A DNA stretch of 64,000 nt from Chryseolinea sp. H1M3-3 (GCF_029360725.1 NZ_JARKMY010000018.1:124001-188000), one strand, 5' to 3'; counted from the stretch's first letter, positions 53,137-62,082 are shown. A program made the numbers and translations. Notes: generated by a model from the sequence alone, not told the origin.

Positions 53137-55244
53137 TTTTCCATTACTTCTTTTTCCGCGGCACGATAAGCCAACACACTATCCAGGAATTTTGCAGACT
53201 CAGTTAAATAAGATAATGCAAAACTATCCGAAGGTTCATTTTTGTTGATGCTTAACACGTAATCTTTAAAGCTTCCTGCAAATTCAAATACACCTGAATC
53301 CACAAACTCACGTTGGAAATCTGAAATGGTTTGATACTGTGTACTTGGCTTAATTTCGCGAACAAGCAGCAATGACTTTGCCGTATTTATGAATGCACTG
53401 TAGCTATGATAAATCGAGTCTGCATATTGTTTTTGATCATACGCTTCTTTCGCCCATTTCAATTTATCTTCCGAATCGTTTAACAGTGTAGAAACGAGAT
53501 CAATCATTACGCCGGCACATTCCCCTACAGCTGTATGTAAAATAAAATTTTTCTCTTGGCCCCAATCGATGTATTCCTCTGGAGTTGTGGCGGTAATATC
53601 TCCCAATGGTTTTAGCAGTTGATAAAAATGATTTCTGCCTAATCGTTTGAAATAGTCATGATAGTATTCTCCATCAAAGCTATTTTCTTCGTAGTCTGTT
53701 AAAAGAACACGTAGCGCCTGAGGGCCACGCTTACTTGGTATTTTGATGATCTTATCAGAGATAATACCTTCCCCTCCTTTTACCCTGGCCCCTCCGAGTA
53801 ATACTACTAACGCTGGTAATACTTTTCCTTGCTTGTCCTTTATCGTGCTTCCATGAAGACCAATACTTGCTAAACCATGCTGCCCACAAGAGTTAGGGCA
53901 ACCGCTGATTTTTATTTTAATGTCCTGGTTTGAAATCAAGCCAGGGAATTCTTCACGCACAACTTTTTCAAGTTCCAAAGCTATGGATGTACTATCCGAA
54001 ATTCCAAGGTTACATGAATCCGTGCCAGGGCAGGCCGTAACATCTGCAACGCTATCAAACCCGGGTTCAGCCAACCCCAGTTTATCAAGTGCCAGATATA
54101 AAAGCTTCAACGCTTCGGGGCGAACAAACCGAAGCAAATAACCTTGGTTGATAGTTATGCGAAATTCAGTCGATGCATATAAATCAATAACATCAGCAAA
54201 CTGGCGCGCAAGTTTCGTGGACATATCGCCCAACGGAAGCTTGACGTACACACCAAAGAAACCTTTTTGTTTTTGTTCGAAAACATTTGTCTCACGCCAC
54301 AATTGGTATTTCTGTTCATTGGACACGACTACATCTTCTGCCACGATTACGGGTGGAAGTTCTGGCTCGGGCAGAACATTGGTATCAATCTTATATGACT
54401 TATTTTTTAATGCTATTCGCTCCTCCTGAACCAGGGCCATTAACTTTTCGAGCCCGATATCATTCATCAAAAATTTCATTCTGGCCTTCATTCTGCGGTT
54501 TCGCTCGCCATACCGGTCGAAAACCCTCAGAACAGCTTCACAGAGTGGAATAACCTGGTCTTCTTCGAGGAATTCGTAAGCCAATTGCGCTAAAGTGGGG
54601 TTTGCGCCCAGGCCTCCGCCGATGACCACCTTAAAACCACGTTTCCCGTCAACAATTCTTGGAATGAAACCTAAGTCATGAATAAATACATATGCTGTAT
54701 CGTCATCGCTCGAGGAAAAGGCAATTTTAAATTTGCGTCCCATCTCCTGGCAAATAGGGTTGCGTAAGAAATATCTGAATACTTCATAGGCATACGGAGA
54801 CACATCAAAGAGTTCTTTCGGGTCAATCCCTGCTGTATCAGAAGCTGTGACATTACGAACGGTATTACCACAGGCTTCACGGGTGGTGATCTTATCCTGT
54901 TCTAATTTAGTCCAGAGCTCGGGCGTTTTGTCTAAGCTTACAAAGTGAATTTGAATATCCTGGCGGGTAGTCGCATGAAGATTGCTGCTCGCATATTCAT
55001 CTGAAATGTCAGCTACCCGTCGGATTTGTTTGGTTGTAATCCGGCCTAATGGAAATTTAATACGCACCATCTGTACACCCGGCTGCCGCTGACCATATAT
55101 ACCACGTGCCAAACGAAGGCTACGGAATTTTTCTTCATCAATTTTACCATCTCGAAAAAGTCTGATCTTACTTTCAAGATCAATGATGTCGCGCGCAACG
55201 ATTGGGTTGTTCAAATCTTCAAGTTCTGAGCGGAAGCTTTCCAT
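53133..55244 (-). CDS. assimilatory sulfite (or nitrite) reductase with C-terminal HEPN-like extension
   Basis: A 703-residue siroheme/[4Fe-4S] enzyme. Siroheme-binding and substrate text is TRQDIQIHFV, TREACGNTVRNVTASDTAGI and MGRKFKIAFSSSDDD. The iron-sulfur/siroheme ligands are TACPGTDSCNLG (about residues 401-412) and ISGCPNSCGQHG (about 446-457). The last ~130 residues (from about 570, KWAKEAYDQKQYADSIYHSYSAF onward) resemble a HEPN four-helix domain, not a usual part of the family, and lack an obvious R-x4-6-H RNase motif. Downstream cobA and the siroheme gene supply the cofactor, so sulfite reduction is the most likely role. Expression probably depends on the upstream leader. Confidence 0.85.
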   Translation of the reverse strand: MESFRSELEDLNNPIVARDIIDLESKIRLFRDGKIDEEKFRSLRLARGIYGQRQPGVQMVRIKFPLGRITTKQIRRVADISDEYASSNLHATTRQDIQIHFVSLDKTPELWTKLEQDKITTREACGNTVRNVTASDTAGIDPKELFDVSPYAYEVFRYFLRNPICQEMGRKFKIAFSSSDDDTAYVFIHDLGFIPRIVDGKRGFKVVIGGGLGANPTLAQLAYEFLEEDQVIPLCEAVLRVFDRYGERNRRMKARMKFLMNDIGLEKLMALVQEERIALKNKSYKIDTNVLPEPELPPVIVAEDVVVSNEQKYQLWRETNVFEQKQKGFFGVYVKLPLGDMSTKLARQFADVIDLYASTEFRITINQGYLLRFVRPEALKLLYLALDKLGLAEPGFDSVADVTACPGTDSCNLGISDSTSIALELEKVVREEFPGLISNQDIKIKISGCPNSCGQHGLASIGLHGSTIKDKQGKVLPALVVLLGGARVKGGEGIISDKIIKIPSKRGPQALRVLLTDYEENSFDGEYYHDYFKRLGRNHFYQLLKPLGDITATTPEEYIDWGQEKNFILHTAVGECAGVMIDLVSTLLNDSEDKLKWAKEAYDQKQYADSIYHSYSAFINTAKSLLLVREIKPSTQYQTISDFQREFVDSGVFEFAGSFKDYVLSINKNEPSDSFALSYLTESAKFLDSVLAYRAAEKEVMEK

Positions 55245-55272
55245 GTTATCAGTAGTATAGGGTTATATTCAA

Positions 55273-55307
55273 TAAAAAAAGCCCTTCCAGTTCTTGCAGG
55301 AAAGGCT
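55273..55307 (-). terminator. attenuator-type intrinsic terminator before sulfite reductase
   Basis: On the minus-strand RNA, AGCCTTTCC (55299-55307) pairs with GGAAGGGCT (55280-55288), 10-nt loop, one U-G pair, then seven U residues (55274-55280). It lies between the leader ORF stop (55333) and the sulfite reductase ATG (55244), and points toward the operon. There is no T-run on the plus strand. Confidence 0.85.
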
Positions 55308-55332
55308 CGTTATGTTCTTTTGTGTTTTCAGT

Positions 55333-55440
55333 TTACTTTAGACCATTAACGTATCCGGCAATCCTGTTTGCTCCATGTTTACAGCACCAACACGCAGCTA
55401 CATTGCAATTCTTACAAAAACAGGTTAAATACTTTGTCAT
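55333..55440 (-). CDS. 35-codon cysteine-rich leader ORF upstream of sulfite reductase
   Basis: ATG at 55440 to TAA at 55333. Six of 35 residues are Cys: CFCKNC at residues 7-12 and CWCC at residues 17-20. There is a near-consensus promoter ending 8 bases before the ATG, so the mRNA is almost leaderless. The downstream terminator precedes sulfite reductase, whose pathway makes cysteine. It is best read as a leader peptide for attenuation, ribosome stalling at Cys codons when charged tRNA-Cys is scarce. A small metal-binding protein is the alternative. I found only a weak (5-nt CAGGA/TCCTG) possible antiterminator pairing by eye. The attenuation role is inference. Confidence 0.7.
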   Translation of the reverse strand: MTKYLTCFCKNCNVAACWCCKHGANRIAGYVNGLK

Positions 55441-55448
55441 ATTGATTA

Positions 55449-55479
55449 CGAAATTAGGTCAATGGTAACAATTATCAAA
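55449..55479 (-). promoter_or_regulatory. promoter of the Cys-rich leader and sulfite reductase operon
   Basis: On the minus strand TTTG (55476-55479), exactly 19 bases, then TAATTTCG (55449-55456), one mismatch from the -7 consensus TAnnTTTG. The transcript should start within 3-6 bases of the leader ATG. Confidence 0.7.
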
Positions 55480-55901
55480 TCGAAATTCTATAAAAAATGT
55501 AGATTATTAATCTTAACAACTGTTAGCCAGTGGTGCAATCGATGGAAATGAATTTGTTAAATGCCATGTCTTTTCAACGGCAGATATGACAATGGGGTTA
55601 TTTTTACTAACGGTCTTTCATGTATAAATGGATTCTAATCCGGTCATTCACTAACTGCGCAGCCCTCGCCTCAGCTCTGCCCTCACTTAAATCTTATAAA
55701 GCTTTCATTTCTCTTCGTGGCCAACTCAAGCTTCTTAGTCAGATCTCATGGGTTCTGCTTTCACCTTAGGCAGTTAAAAGTCGGCGTTAAAATTGACCGC
55801 TAAAAATCCAGAAGGATAGGTTGAATAAACCATGTCATTGAGCATCGACCTTAACCATTCGCATTTCAGCCTTGGTAGCAACTGAAACCGGCGGAAGGGG
55901 T
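55480..55901. other. gene-free stretch between the sulfite reductase operon and the lipoprotein genes
   Basis: About 420 bases between the sulfite operon promoter and the LPP20 terminator. I see no ORF of plausible composition, no tRNA, no riboswitch core and no strong repeat. It may hold upstream regulator sites. Confidence 0.5.
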
Positions 55902-55930
55902 AAAAAAAATGCTCCGGTATTCGGAGCATT
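55902..55930 (-). terminator. intrinsic terminator of the LPP20-type lipoprotein genes
   Basis: AATGCTCCG pairs with CGGAGCATT over a 5-nt loop (55908-55930); on the minus strand it is followed by eight U residues (55902-55909). It lies 24 bases after the stop at 55955. Confidence 0.9.
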
Positions 55931-55954
55931 CAATTTCAATACTACTTCAGATGT

Positions 55955-56524
55955 TTAATTTTCCTTACCCATCTTTTCCATTTCCTTATCAAAAGTCTCT
56001 TTGAATTTTTCGTAGTCGTAATCAATTTTTAATCGATCATCTTTTGACAAACGTTCATTGTATGTTGCTACTAGTTCTTCTGCAGATAACTCGATGGCAA
56101 TGTATGTTTTATAAGTTACCTGATCCGTCTTCATAAGCTTTTCACAAATCGTTTTTATCCCTGTAAGTTTCTGATCAACGATTTCACGGTTGAGCTGTTC
56201 AAAGCGTTCTTCAACTTGCTCTTTGTTATTCATTTCACGTGAATTCGTGTAGTTGTCCGTTACGGCTTTCACGGTTGTTTGGATGCTTGCAGCAAGTTCG
56301 GCACGTGCATTTGCCAATGCTTTCTTTTTAGAAGTTACCTGGTCCTGGCTTTCACCAATTGAGTTAGCTCTAAAGAATTTATTGGTTGTGAAAAAATCCG
56401 GCCCGGAGCAAGGAACCACCACTTCTGTCTCCCCTTTTGGAATCTTCTCTTTCCCTTTACAGCCGATCATAAAGACTCCACCAAGCAATACTAGCATTAG
56501 GGTAGCATAGCTCAAGTTTTTCAT
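55955..56524 (-). CDS. LPP20-type lipoprotein (small)
   Basis: A 189-residue lipoprotein with lipobox MIGC (Cys about residue 22). The text SIGESQDQVTSKKKALANARAELAASIQTTVKAV is the LPP20 pattern, with TYIAIELSAEELV in the second half. LPP20 members are outer-membrane lipoproteins; roles are unknown. It lies 74 bases after its larger homologue gene on the same strand, so they form an operon ending in a strong terminator. Confidence 0.85.
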   Translation of the reverse strand: MKNLSYATLMLVLLGGVFMIGCKGKEKIPKGETEVVVPCSGPDFFTTNKFFRANSIGESQDQVTSKKKALANARAELAASIQTTVKAVTDNYTNSREMNNKEQVEERFEQLNREIVDQKLTGIKTICEKLMKTDQVTYKTYIAIELSAEELVATYNERLSKDDRLKIDYDYEKFKETFDKEMEKMGKEN

Positions 56525-56598
56525 AGTTCAATTGGAAATTTGGTTTATAATATATGTTAAACAATTTCGATACCAAACTCAAATGCCTCACATTAAGG

Positions 56599-57960
56599 CT
56601 ATTGCAGCACGGTATTCAATAATTCATTTATTCTTTCTTTCTCCAGCGTTTCCACGGCTTTGTTATAGGCATCAACACTGGATTTATCATAGTCCAACCC
56701 GTAGCCTTTTATGCGGTCAAGGGTTGTTTCATAAATCTCTTTACCTTCTTTCACTGCAAGTACTTTTATAACACTTGTTAAGTAAGTCACATAAATACTC
56801 CCGGTGACTGAACCTTTTTCAGCATCGGATTTTACATCAAACCATAAATCTGCAGATGCGCGTGTGTTGGTAAATTCAAAACCATTTCTTGCCAGCAGGT
56901 TTTTTAATTTGTTTGTAATTTGTTCATTGCTTTTGTCTAGGCCGAAACTCTTCTCTTCCGAAGTTAAATACACCATAGGCCGTTGCACTTTTAACATAAC
57001 GTGGGCGCTAGGCACTCTAAGTGTTTTAGTGACCAAGGTATAAATTGGTGATTCACCGGCGCCACTCAATGCATCAATGTCCACCTTAAGTTCAATCGTC
57101 TGATCTATTTCCTTCGAATCAATTTTGTTAATAAGTATTTTAGTTTGCCCATTATCATCTGTCTTGTACCTCGGATAAATATCACCCTCTCCTTTTTTAA
57201 ATGAGGCGTGAAGTGGTAGCGATTTTACCGGTTGAGCTGAATCGTTGTACGAACATTTTGTAATGACCGTTTGCGCCGTTTGATTAACCCTGCGGTTAAC
57301 CAAAATTTCTGCGGGTTCCACCTGGACGGTAATCTTATTTAACACACCTTGTAATGAAGCATAAATTTCATTTCCTAAAAGAACTTCTCTGCTTTCGATG
57401 GTAACGGGTATTGCTTCGCCCAGATATTTTTCAATGGATCGAAAGGCCTGAAAATAAAAACTCATCGCTTGCAGGCGTTCCCCATTATTCTCGGCTTGTT
57501 TTCCTTTTTGTAAGTAATCCATCGCCAATATCTTTGCGTTCCTCTTTTGCTCCTCTTTGATTTGTCTATAACGTGCAATTGAAAGCCTGTAGTAAACCCA
57601 GTAGTTTGATGCATCTTCCCATGCATCTACAAGTTCAAATTCTTCAATTTCATCGGCGGCAGTAGTCTGAATGATTTGTTCGTATTGCTCAGAAAGTTTT
57701 TTATCCACTTCAATCTGATTGAGAATAGAAGTACTGGAAACGTTCACTTTTATTTCAGACACCAAATCATCTAGTGCGCTTTTCTTAGCAGCCTGAATGT
57801 AGTTATTAGAGCCGTTTTTTATACTGTGACCAATACCGGTGTAATAGCCATCCTGATACGGTGTCGTTTTCAACCACGAAGGTTTTAACGATTCAGGGTC
57901 CGGCTGAACCTTAGGACTACAACTTGCTAAAACGAGAAGAACTATAAAGAATCTCTTCAC
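56599..57960 (-). CDS. large LPP20-type lipoprotein
   Basis: A 453-residue lipoprotein with lipobox VLASC (Cys at residue 14). PSWLKTTPYQDGYYTGIGHSIK followed by AAKKSALDDLVSEIKVNVSS is an LPP20 domain (about residues 28-120), ending with WVYYRLSIARY. The rest has an Ig-like region (about 210-330) and a C-terminal domain with VTYLTSVIKVLAVKEGKEIYET. Function is unknown; Pal- or BamC-like assembly roles are only guesses. A -7-like TAGATTTG (58023-58030) is upstream on this strand, with a poor -33. Confidence 0.78.
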   Translation of the reverse strand: MKRFFIVLLVLASCSPKVQPDPESLKPSWLKTTPYQDGYYTGIGHSIKNGSNNYIQAAKKSALDDLVSEIKVNVSSTSILNQIEVDKKLSEQYEQIIQTTAADEIEEFELVDAWEDASNYWVYYRLSIARYRQIKEEQKRNAKILAMDYLQKGKQAENNGERLQAMSFYFQAFRSIEKYLGEAIPVTIESREVLLGNEIYASLQGVLNKITVQVEPAEILVNRRVNQTAQTVITKCSYNDSAQPVKSLPLHASFKKGEGDIYPRYKTDDNGQTKILINKIDSKEIDQTIELKVDIDALSGAGESPIYTLVTKTLRVPSAHVMLKVQRPMVYLTSEEKSFGLDKSNEQITNKLKNLLARNGFEFTNTRASADLWFDVKSDAEKGSVTGSIYVTYLTSVIKVLAVKEGKEIYETTLDRIKGYGLDYDKSSVDAYNKAVETLEKERINELLNTVLQ

Positions 57961-58022
57961 AAAATAACCGTTAGGGATTTCTGGTTAAGTAATTGCCACA
58001 TCCGTGCCAATTTCATTTAAGG

Positions 58023-58030
58023 CAAATCTA
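58023..58030 (-). promoter_or_regulatory. possible -7 element for the LPP20 gene pair
   Basis: TAGATTTG on the minus strand fits TAnnTTTG, about 62 bases before the ATG at 57960. No good -33 box is seen at 19 bases; a TTG is 16 bases upstream. Confidence 0.35.
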
Positions 58031-58173
58031 AGCGGGCAGGGATTTACAATATGGGCAAAAGGGGCAAGTTTATTACATGCCAATGAATAAGGATGGAGAA
58101 AGCCGAAAGCAGACGTAATACCTGAACCCAAACTCTACAGTTGCTTCCAGGTTAAAACAGCAAGCGGTTACTT

Positions 58174-58941
58174 TTAGTCTTCGCCCTTGGCAACCACTTC
58201 GTAAGAGGTAAAGGATGCACCGTAATATTCCCTGTTCATTCGGGCAATATTGGATAAACTAATGGCCTTTGGACATTCCGCTTCGCACGCACCAGTGTTC
58301 GTGCAGGCACCAAATCCTTCAGCATCCATTTGGGCTACCATTTTTTCTACACGCTCTTTTCGCTCTGGCTTCCCTTGTGGTAATAAAGCTAATTGAGAAA
58401 CTTTTGCGCTCACAAATAACATAGCGGAAGCGTTCTTACATGCCGCAACGCACGCCCCACAGCCGATACACGCCGCCGAATCGAAAGCTTCATCCGCAAC
58501 TTTCTTAGGAATAGGAATAACGTTAGCGTCTGGCACACCGCCGGTATTGACAGATACATACCCACCTGCCTGTTGAATCCGGTCGAAAGCGCCGCGATCT
58601 ACAATTAAATCTTTAATGACGGGAAATGCTTTTGCTCTCCATGGTTCAATTGTAATCGTTTCACCATCGGAAAATGTACGCATGTGAAGCTGGCAGGTTG
58701 TAGTTTGTTGTGGTCCGTGCGGCCGCCCGTTAATATACAGGCTGCACATGCCGCATATACCTTCACGACAATCGTGATCAAAAGCAACAGACTCTTCCCC
58801 CTTTACAATGAGTTCATTGTTTAATACGTCCAACATTTCCAGAAAGGACATGTCAGGGGAAACGTGATCAAGTTTATATTCTTTAAAGGATCCTTTGTCA
58901 CCTTTATTTTTCTGCCGCCAAATCTTAAGTGTAATCTTCAT
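58174..58941 (-). CDS. sdhB: succinate dehydrogenase/fumarate reductase iron-sulfur subunit
   Basis: A 255-residue iron-sulfur protein. It carries the 2Fe-2S motif CREGICGMC with a downstream Cys in QTTTCQLHM, and the two ferredoxin-type sets [13 protein letters not shown] and [15 protein letters not shown]. It links SdhA to the membrane quinone site. Bacteroidota enzymes act as menaquinone-coupled succinate dehydrogenase/fumarate reductase. It is the last gene of sdhCAB, and a 9-bp hairpin separates it from sdhA. Confidence 0.95.
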   Translation of the reverse strand: MKITLKIWRQKNKGDKGSFKEYKLDHVSPDMSFLEMLDVLNNELIVKGEESVAFDHDCREGICGMCSLYINGRPHGPQQTTTCQLHMRTFSDGETITIEPWRAKAFPVIKDLIVDRGAFDRIQQAGGYVSVNTGGVPDANVIPIPKKVADEAFDSAACIGCGACVAACKNASAMLFVSAKVSQLALLPQGKPERKERVEKMVAQMDAEGFGACTNTGACEAECPKAISLSNIARMNREYYGASFTSYEVVAKGED

Positions 58942-58969
58942 GTTTATAAAGTGTTGAAGTGTTGGAGTT

Positions 58970-58994
58970 CGAAGTGTTGTAGTTTAACACTTCG
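58970..58994 (-). repeat. intercistronic hairpin between sdhA and sdhB
   Basis: CGAAGTGTT (58970-58978) and AACACTTCG (58986-58994) form a perfect 9-bp stem with a 7-nt loop. Neighbouring copies of GAAGTGTTG-like text suggest a small dispersed repeat. No T-run follows on the minus strand, so it does not look like a terminator; it may affect mRNA stability. Confidence 0.5.
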
Positions 58995-59008
58995 ATAAAC
59001 AGTTTCAT

Positions 59009-60928
59009 TTACTTATAGCTTCTTTGAGTCAATTTAACGTTCTCAAATATTAATTCTTCCTTATGCAGTTCTTCAGGTTGATTATCCCCTTTATACTCCC
59101 AGGCAGCTGCGTACGTGAATAAATCATCCTTGCGTTGCGCTTCACCGTCTGGAGTTTGTGACTCTTCTCTGAAATGTCCGCCACATGATTCTTCGCGATG
59201 TAAGGCGTCATCTACCATCAATTCTCCCAGCTCCATAAAGTCCGCAACACGCATCGCTTTTTCAAGTTCCTGATTTAGTTCTGTTGAACTACCCAGTACG
59301 TTGACGTTTTGCCAAAACTCAGCCTTTAACTGCTGAATTTTACTTTTAGCTTTTCTAAGACCTTCGGCATTCCGCGCCATACCACAATAGTCCCACATGG
59401 TTAAACCGAGCTCACGATGAAACTGATCCACCGTCTTCTTTCCTTTTATTGACAGGAATTTATTTAGTGTAGCATTTACTTTTTCTAACGCTTCTTTAAA
59501 TTCCGGGCGGTCTGTACTCACCTTCTCACTTGACAATCCTGCCAAATAATCTCCAATGGTATACGGAATTACAAAATAACCATCTGCCAGTCCTTGCATC
59601 AAAGCACTTGCACCTAAGCGGTTGGCACCATGATCGGAGAAATTGGCTTCACCCAGCGCATACAATCCGGGAATCGTTGTCATGAGATTATAATCTACCC
59701 ATAGGCCGCCCATTGTATAGTGTACGGCAGGGTAAATCATCATCGGTACTTCGTAGGGGTTATCACCTGTAATCTGTTGATACATATCAAACAGGTTACC
59801 ATACTTTGCTTCAATAACCTTTTTTCCATCGCGCTTGATCGCATCTGAGAAGTCAAGAAATACGGCTAACCCGGAGCCTACACCTCTACCTTCGTCGCAC
59901 ATGTTTTTTGCATTGCGGGAAGCAACATCCCGAGGGACGAGGTTACCAAAGGAAGGATATCTTCTTTCCAGGAAATAATCTCTTTCAACTTCCGGAATGT
60001 TTACAGCCTCTTTTGCTTTTAAACCTGGACGGGAAGTTTTTGGAACCCATACCCGCCCATCGTTCCGCAAAGACTCAGACATCAATGTTAATTTTGACTG
60101 ATGATCTCCGGAGACAGGAATACAGGTAGGGTGTATTTGCGTAAAACAAGGATTTCCGAATAATGCTCCTTTCTTGTGTGCTCTCCAGATAGCCGTCGCG
60201 TTACTTCCTTTGGCATTGGTGGAAAGAAAAAATACGTTTCCATATCCGCCAGTACATAACAACACAGCGTGGGCGCTATGCGACTCAATTTTTCCTGTTA
60301 CCAGATCTCTGGCAATAATGCCGCGCGCTTTACCATCCACTAAAACGAGGTCCAGCATTTCCGTACGCGGATACATTTTCACCTTTCCATTTGCAATCTG
60401 GCGGTTCAAGGCCGAATATGCACCGAGCAAAAGTTGTTGTCCTGTTTGTCCGCGTGCATAAAACGTTCTGGATACCTGCGCACCACCGAAAGAGCGGTTG
60501 GCAAGCAATCCACCGTATTCACGGGCGAATGGAACTCCCTGTGCAACGCACTGATCTATTATGTTGACACTGACCTGCGCAAGCCGGTACACATTTCCTT
60601 CACGCGCACGATAGTCGCCCCCTTTGATTGTATCGTAAAAAAGCCGGTGGACACTATCGCCATCATTTTGATAATTTTTCGCGGCATTTATACCACCTTG
60701 GGCGGCGATGCTGTGTGCTCTCCGCGGGCTATCCTGAAAACAGAAAGCTTTTACATTATAGCCAAGCTCACCTAACGATGCGGCCGCCGACGCACCTGCG
60801 AGCCCTGTTCCAACCACAATGATATCATACTTGCGCTTATTGGCAGGGTTGACCAGTTTGAGGTTAAACTTGTGCTTGGTCCATTTGTCGGCCAGCGGCC
60901 CATCAGGAATTTTTGAATCTAATTTCAT
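59009..60928 (-). CDS. sdhA: succinate dehydrogenase/fumarate reductase flavoprotein subunit
   Basis: A 639-residue flavoprotein oxidising succinate to fumarate or the reverse. The FAD Rossmann loop is [35 protein letters not shown] carries the covalent-FAD histidine, and [29 protein letters not shown] and [10 protein letters not shown] are the substrate and FAD motifs. Length is typical of Bacteroidota SdhA. It follows sdhC by 21 bases and precedes sdhB by 67 bases. Confidence 0.97.
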   Translation of the reverse strand: MKLDSKIPDGPLADKWTKHKFNLKLVNPANKRKYDIIVVGTGLAGASAAASLGELGYNVKAFCFQDSPRRAHSIAAQGGINAAKNYQNDGDSVHRLFYDTIKGGDYRAREGNVYRLAQVSVNIIDQCVAQGVPFAREYGGLLANRSFGGAQVSRTFYARGQTGQQLLLGAYSALNRQIANGKVKMYPRTEMLDLVLVDGKARGIIARDLVTGKIESHSAHAVLLCTGGYGNVFFLSTNAKGSNATAIWRAHKKGALFGNPCFTQIHPTCIPVSGDHQSKLTLMSESLRNDGRVWVPKTSRPGLKAKEAVNIPEVERDYFLERRYPSFGNLVPRDVASRNAKNMCDEGRGVGSGLAVFLDFSDAIKRDGKKVIEAKYGNLFDMYQQITGDNPYEVPMMIYPAVHYTMGGLWVDYNLMTTIPGLYALGEANFSDHGANRLGASALMQGLADGYFVIPYTIGDYLAGLSSEKVSTDRPEFKEALEKVNATLNKFLSIKGKKTVDQFHRELGLTMWDYCGMARNAEGLRKAKSKIQQLKAEFWQNVNVLGSSTELNQELEKAMRVADFMELGELMVDDALHREESCGGHFREESQTPDGEAQRKDDLFTYAAAWEYKGDNQPEELHKEELIFENVKLTQRSYK

Positions 60929-60949
60929 ATATAATAGAAGAGCTGAAAT

Positions 60950-61624
60950 TTAATCTAGGAACATCCAAATTGGAATCAATGCAAATAAAGCGGGGATGAT
61001 GATCGCGAATGCTCTACCAACATTGGCAATAAGAGAATTGTATTTCAAGTGGTTTAAACCGAGCGTTTGAAATGCACTGGCAAAGCCATGCCATAAGTGA
61101 AAAGCCAGCATGAGCATACTAAAAACATAAACAGCTACATACCATACATTTGAATACGCCTCATTCACGGTAGCATACAGGTTCTTGACTTCAACGCCAT
61201 CATAATTTGCAGTTGGAATGCCTCCCCAGTGCATTTCATACCAAAATCCACGCAAGTGAATAACGAGGAAGATCAAAATAAATGTTCCTAAAATTCCCAT
61301 ATTTCGTGAAGTCCAGGGAGAAGAATTTTTTATAACTGCATATCCCTGTCCGCCACGAGCATTCTTATTTCCAATAGTCAACAAAAGCGCCCATAGAATA
61401 TGAAGAAGGATGCAGGCATAATTGACATAAGAGATAGTCATGATCAAAGGATTGCTCGTCATGAATTGGGCATACACATTAAATGATTCGCCGTCATCAT
61501 TTTTCAACAGCTGAAGATTTCCGATCAAATGAACCACCAAAAAGAGAATGAGGAAAAGACCTGTTAAGGCCATGAGAAGTTTTCTGCCTATCGTGCTCGA
61601 CAGAAGCTTTATAAACCAATTCAT
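60950..61624 (-). CDS. sdhC: succinate dehydrogenase cytochrome b subunit
   Basis: A 224-residue membrane anchor of the b558 type. MNWFIKLLSSTIGRKLLMALTGLFLILFLVVHLIGNL opens it and five membrane segments follow, with histidines (HLIGN, HILWAL, HLRGFW, HLWHGF) as probable haem ligands. It holds two haems and the menaquinone site, so no separate sdhD is needed. It starts the sdhCAB operon; a 36-codon ORF lies 97 bases upstream on the same strand. Confidence 0.94.
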   Translation of the reverse strand: MNWFIKLLSSTIGRKLLMALTGLFLILFLVVHLIGNLQLLKNDDGESFNVYAQFMTSNPLIMTISYVNYACILLHILWALLLTIGNKNARGGQGYAVIKNSSPWTSRNMGILGTFILIFLVIHLRGFWYEMHWGGIPTANYDGVEVKNLYATVNEAYSNVWYVAVYVFSMLMLAFHLWHGFASAFQTLGLNHLKYNSLIANVGRAFAIIIPALFALIPIWMFLD

Positions 61625-61720
61625 ACTAAGGTTTTAGAATTTTGCCCGAAAAATACTTCTCAAACCCTAGTCTACCAAGCAAAGAATTACTTTAGAACTT
61701 ATTTAAATAATGTTTTGAGG

Positions 61721-61831
61721 CTAATTGAATACCTCAAATAAAGTAATGATGATAGTAATGGCGGATACAGTGATCAACAAAAACCATTCTTTTTCGATAA
61801 ATCTGCAAATGGCTTTAATAGACTGTTTCAT
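61721..61831 (-). CDS. 36-residue single-pass membrane micro-protein upstream of sdhC
   Basis: A short ORF from ATG 61831 to TAG 61721. It has a charged N-terminal half with RFIEKEWF and a hydrophobic segment FLLITVSAITIIITLF (residues ~17-32), a plausible single membrane helix. It is on the sdh strand, 97 bases before sdhC. Small proteins of this shape exist in the phylum as far as I recall, but I cannot name a family. The DNA around it holds no other gene. It could be a small subunit or regulator of the SDH complex; this is inference. Confidence 0.5.
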   Translation of the reverse strand: MKQSIKAICRFIEKEWFLLITVSAITIIITLFEVFN

Positions 61832-62051
61832 ATTTGTGTTAAGGTTTTGTCCCCATAAGCCAATAATTGTGCTAGATCATAATGTATTGTAGGCCAGCTT
61901 ATTAAACTCCATTTTGCGCTTTCGTAGGCCGAAATAAGAGTCAAAACCGCAACGCGTTCCCAAATTGAAAAAGATGCTTCAAACGAGTTAGGCAGAAAGT
62001 TCAGTCAGACCCGTTGTTTTCATTCATTGATTTTAATTGAGAAAAAATTTG

Positions 62052-62082
62052 TTTGGTATGGCGGGGCCACAATTTAACTTTA
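62052..62082 (+). promoter_or_regulatory. promoter of the dnaE gene
   Basis: TTTG (62052-62055), exactly 19 bases, then TAACTTTA (62075-62082), one mismatch from TAnnTTTG. The 5' UTR would be about 23 nt to ATG 62110. Confidence 0.6.

Noticed and set aside
55480-55901. SAM, cobalamin or other riboswitch upstream of sulfite reductase
   Set aside because: No conserved core sequences were visible; the short ORF with terminator explains the control better.
60434-60775. 113-codon frame opposite sdhA
   Set aside because: Antisense shadow of a strongly conserved sdhA region.
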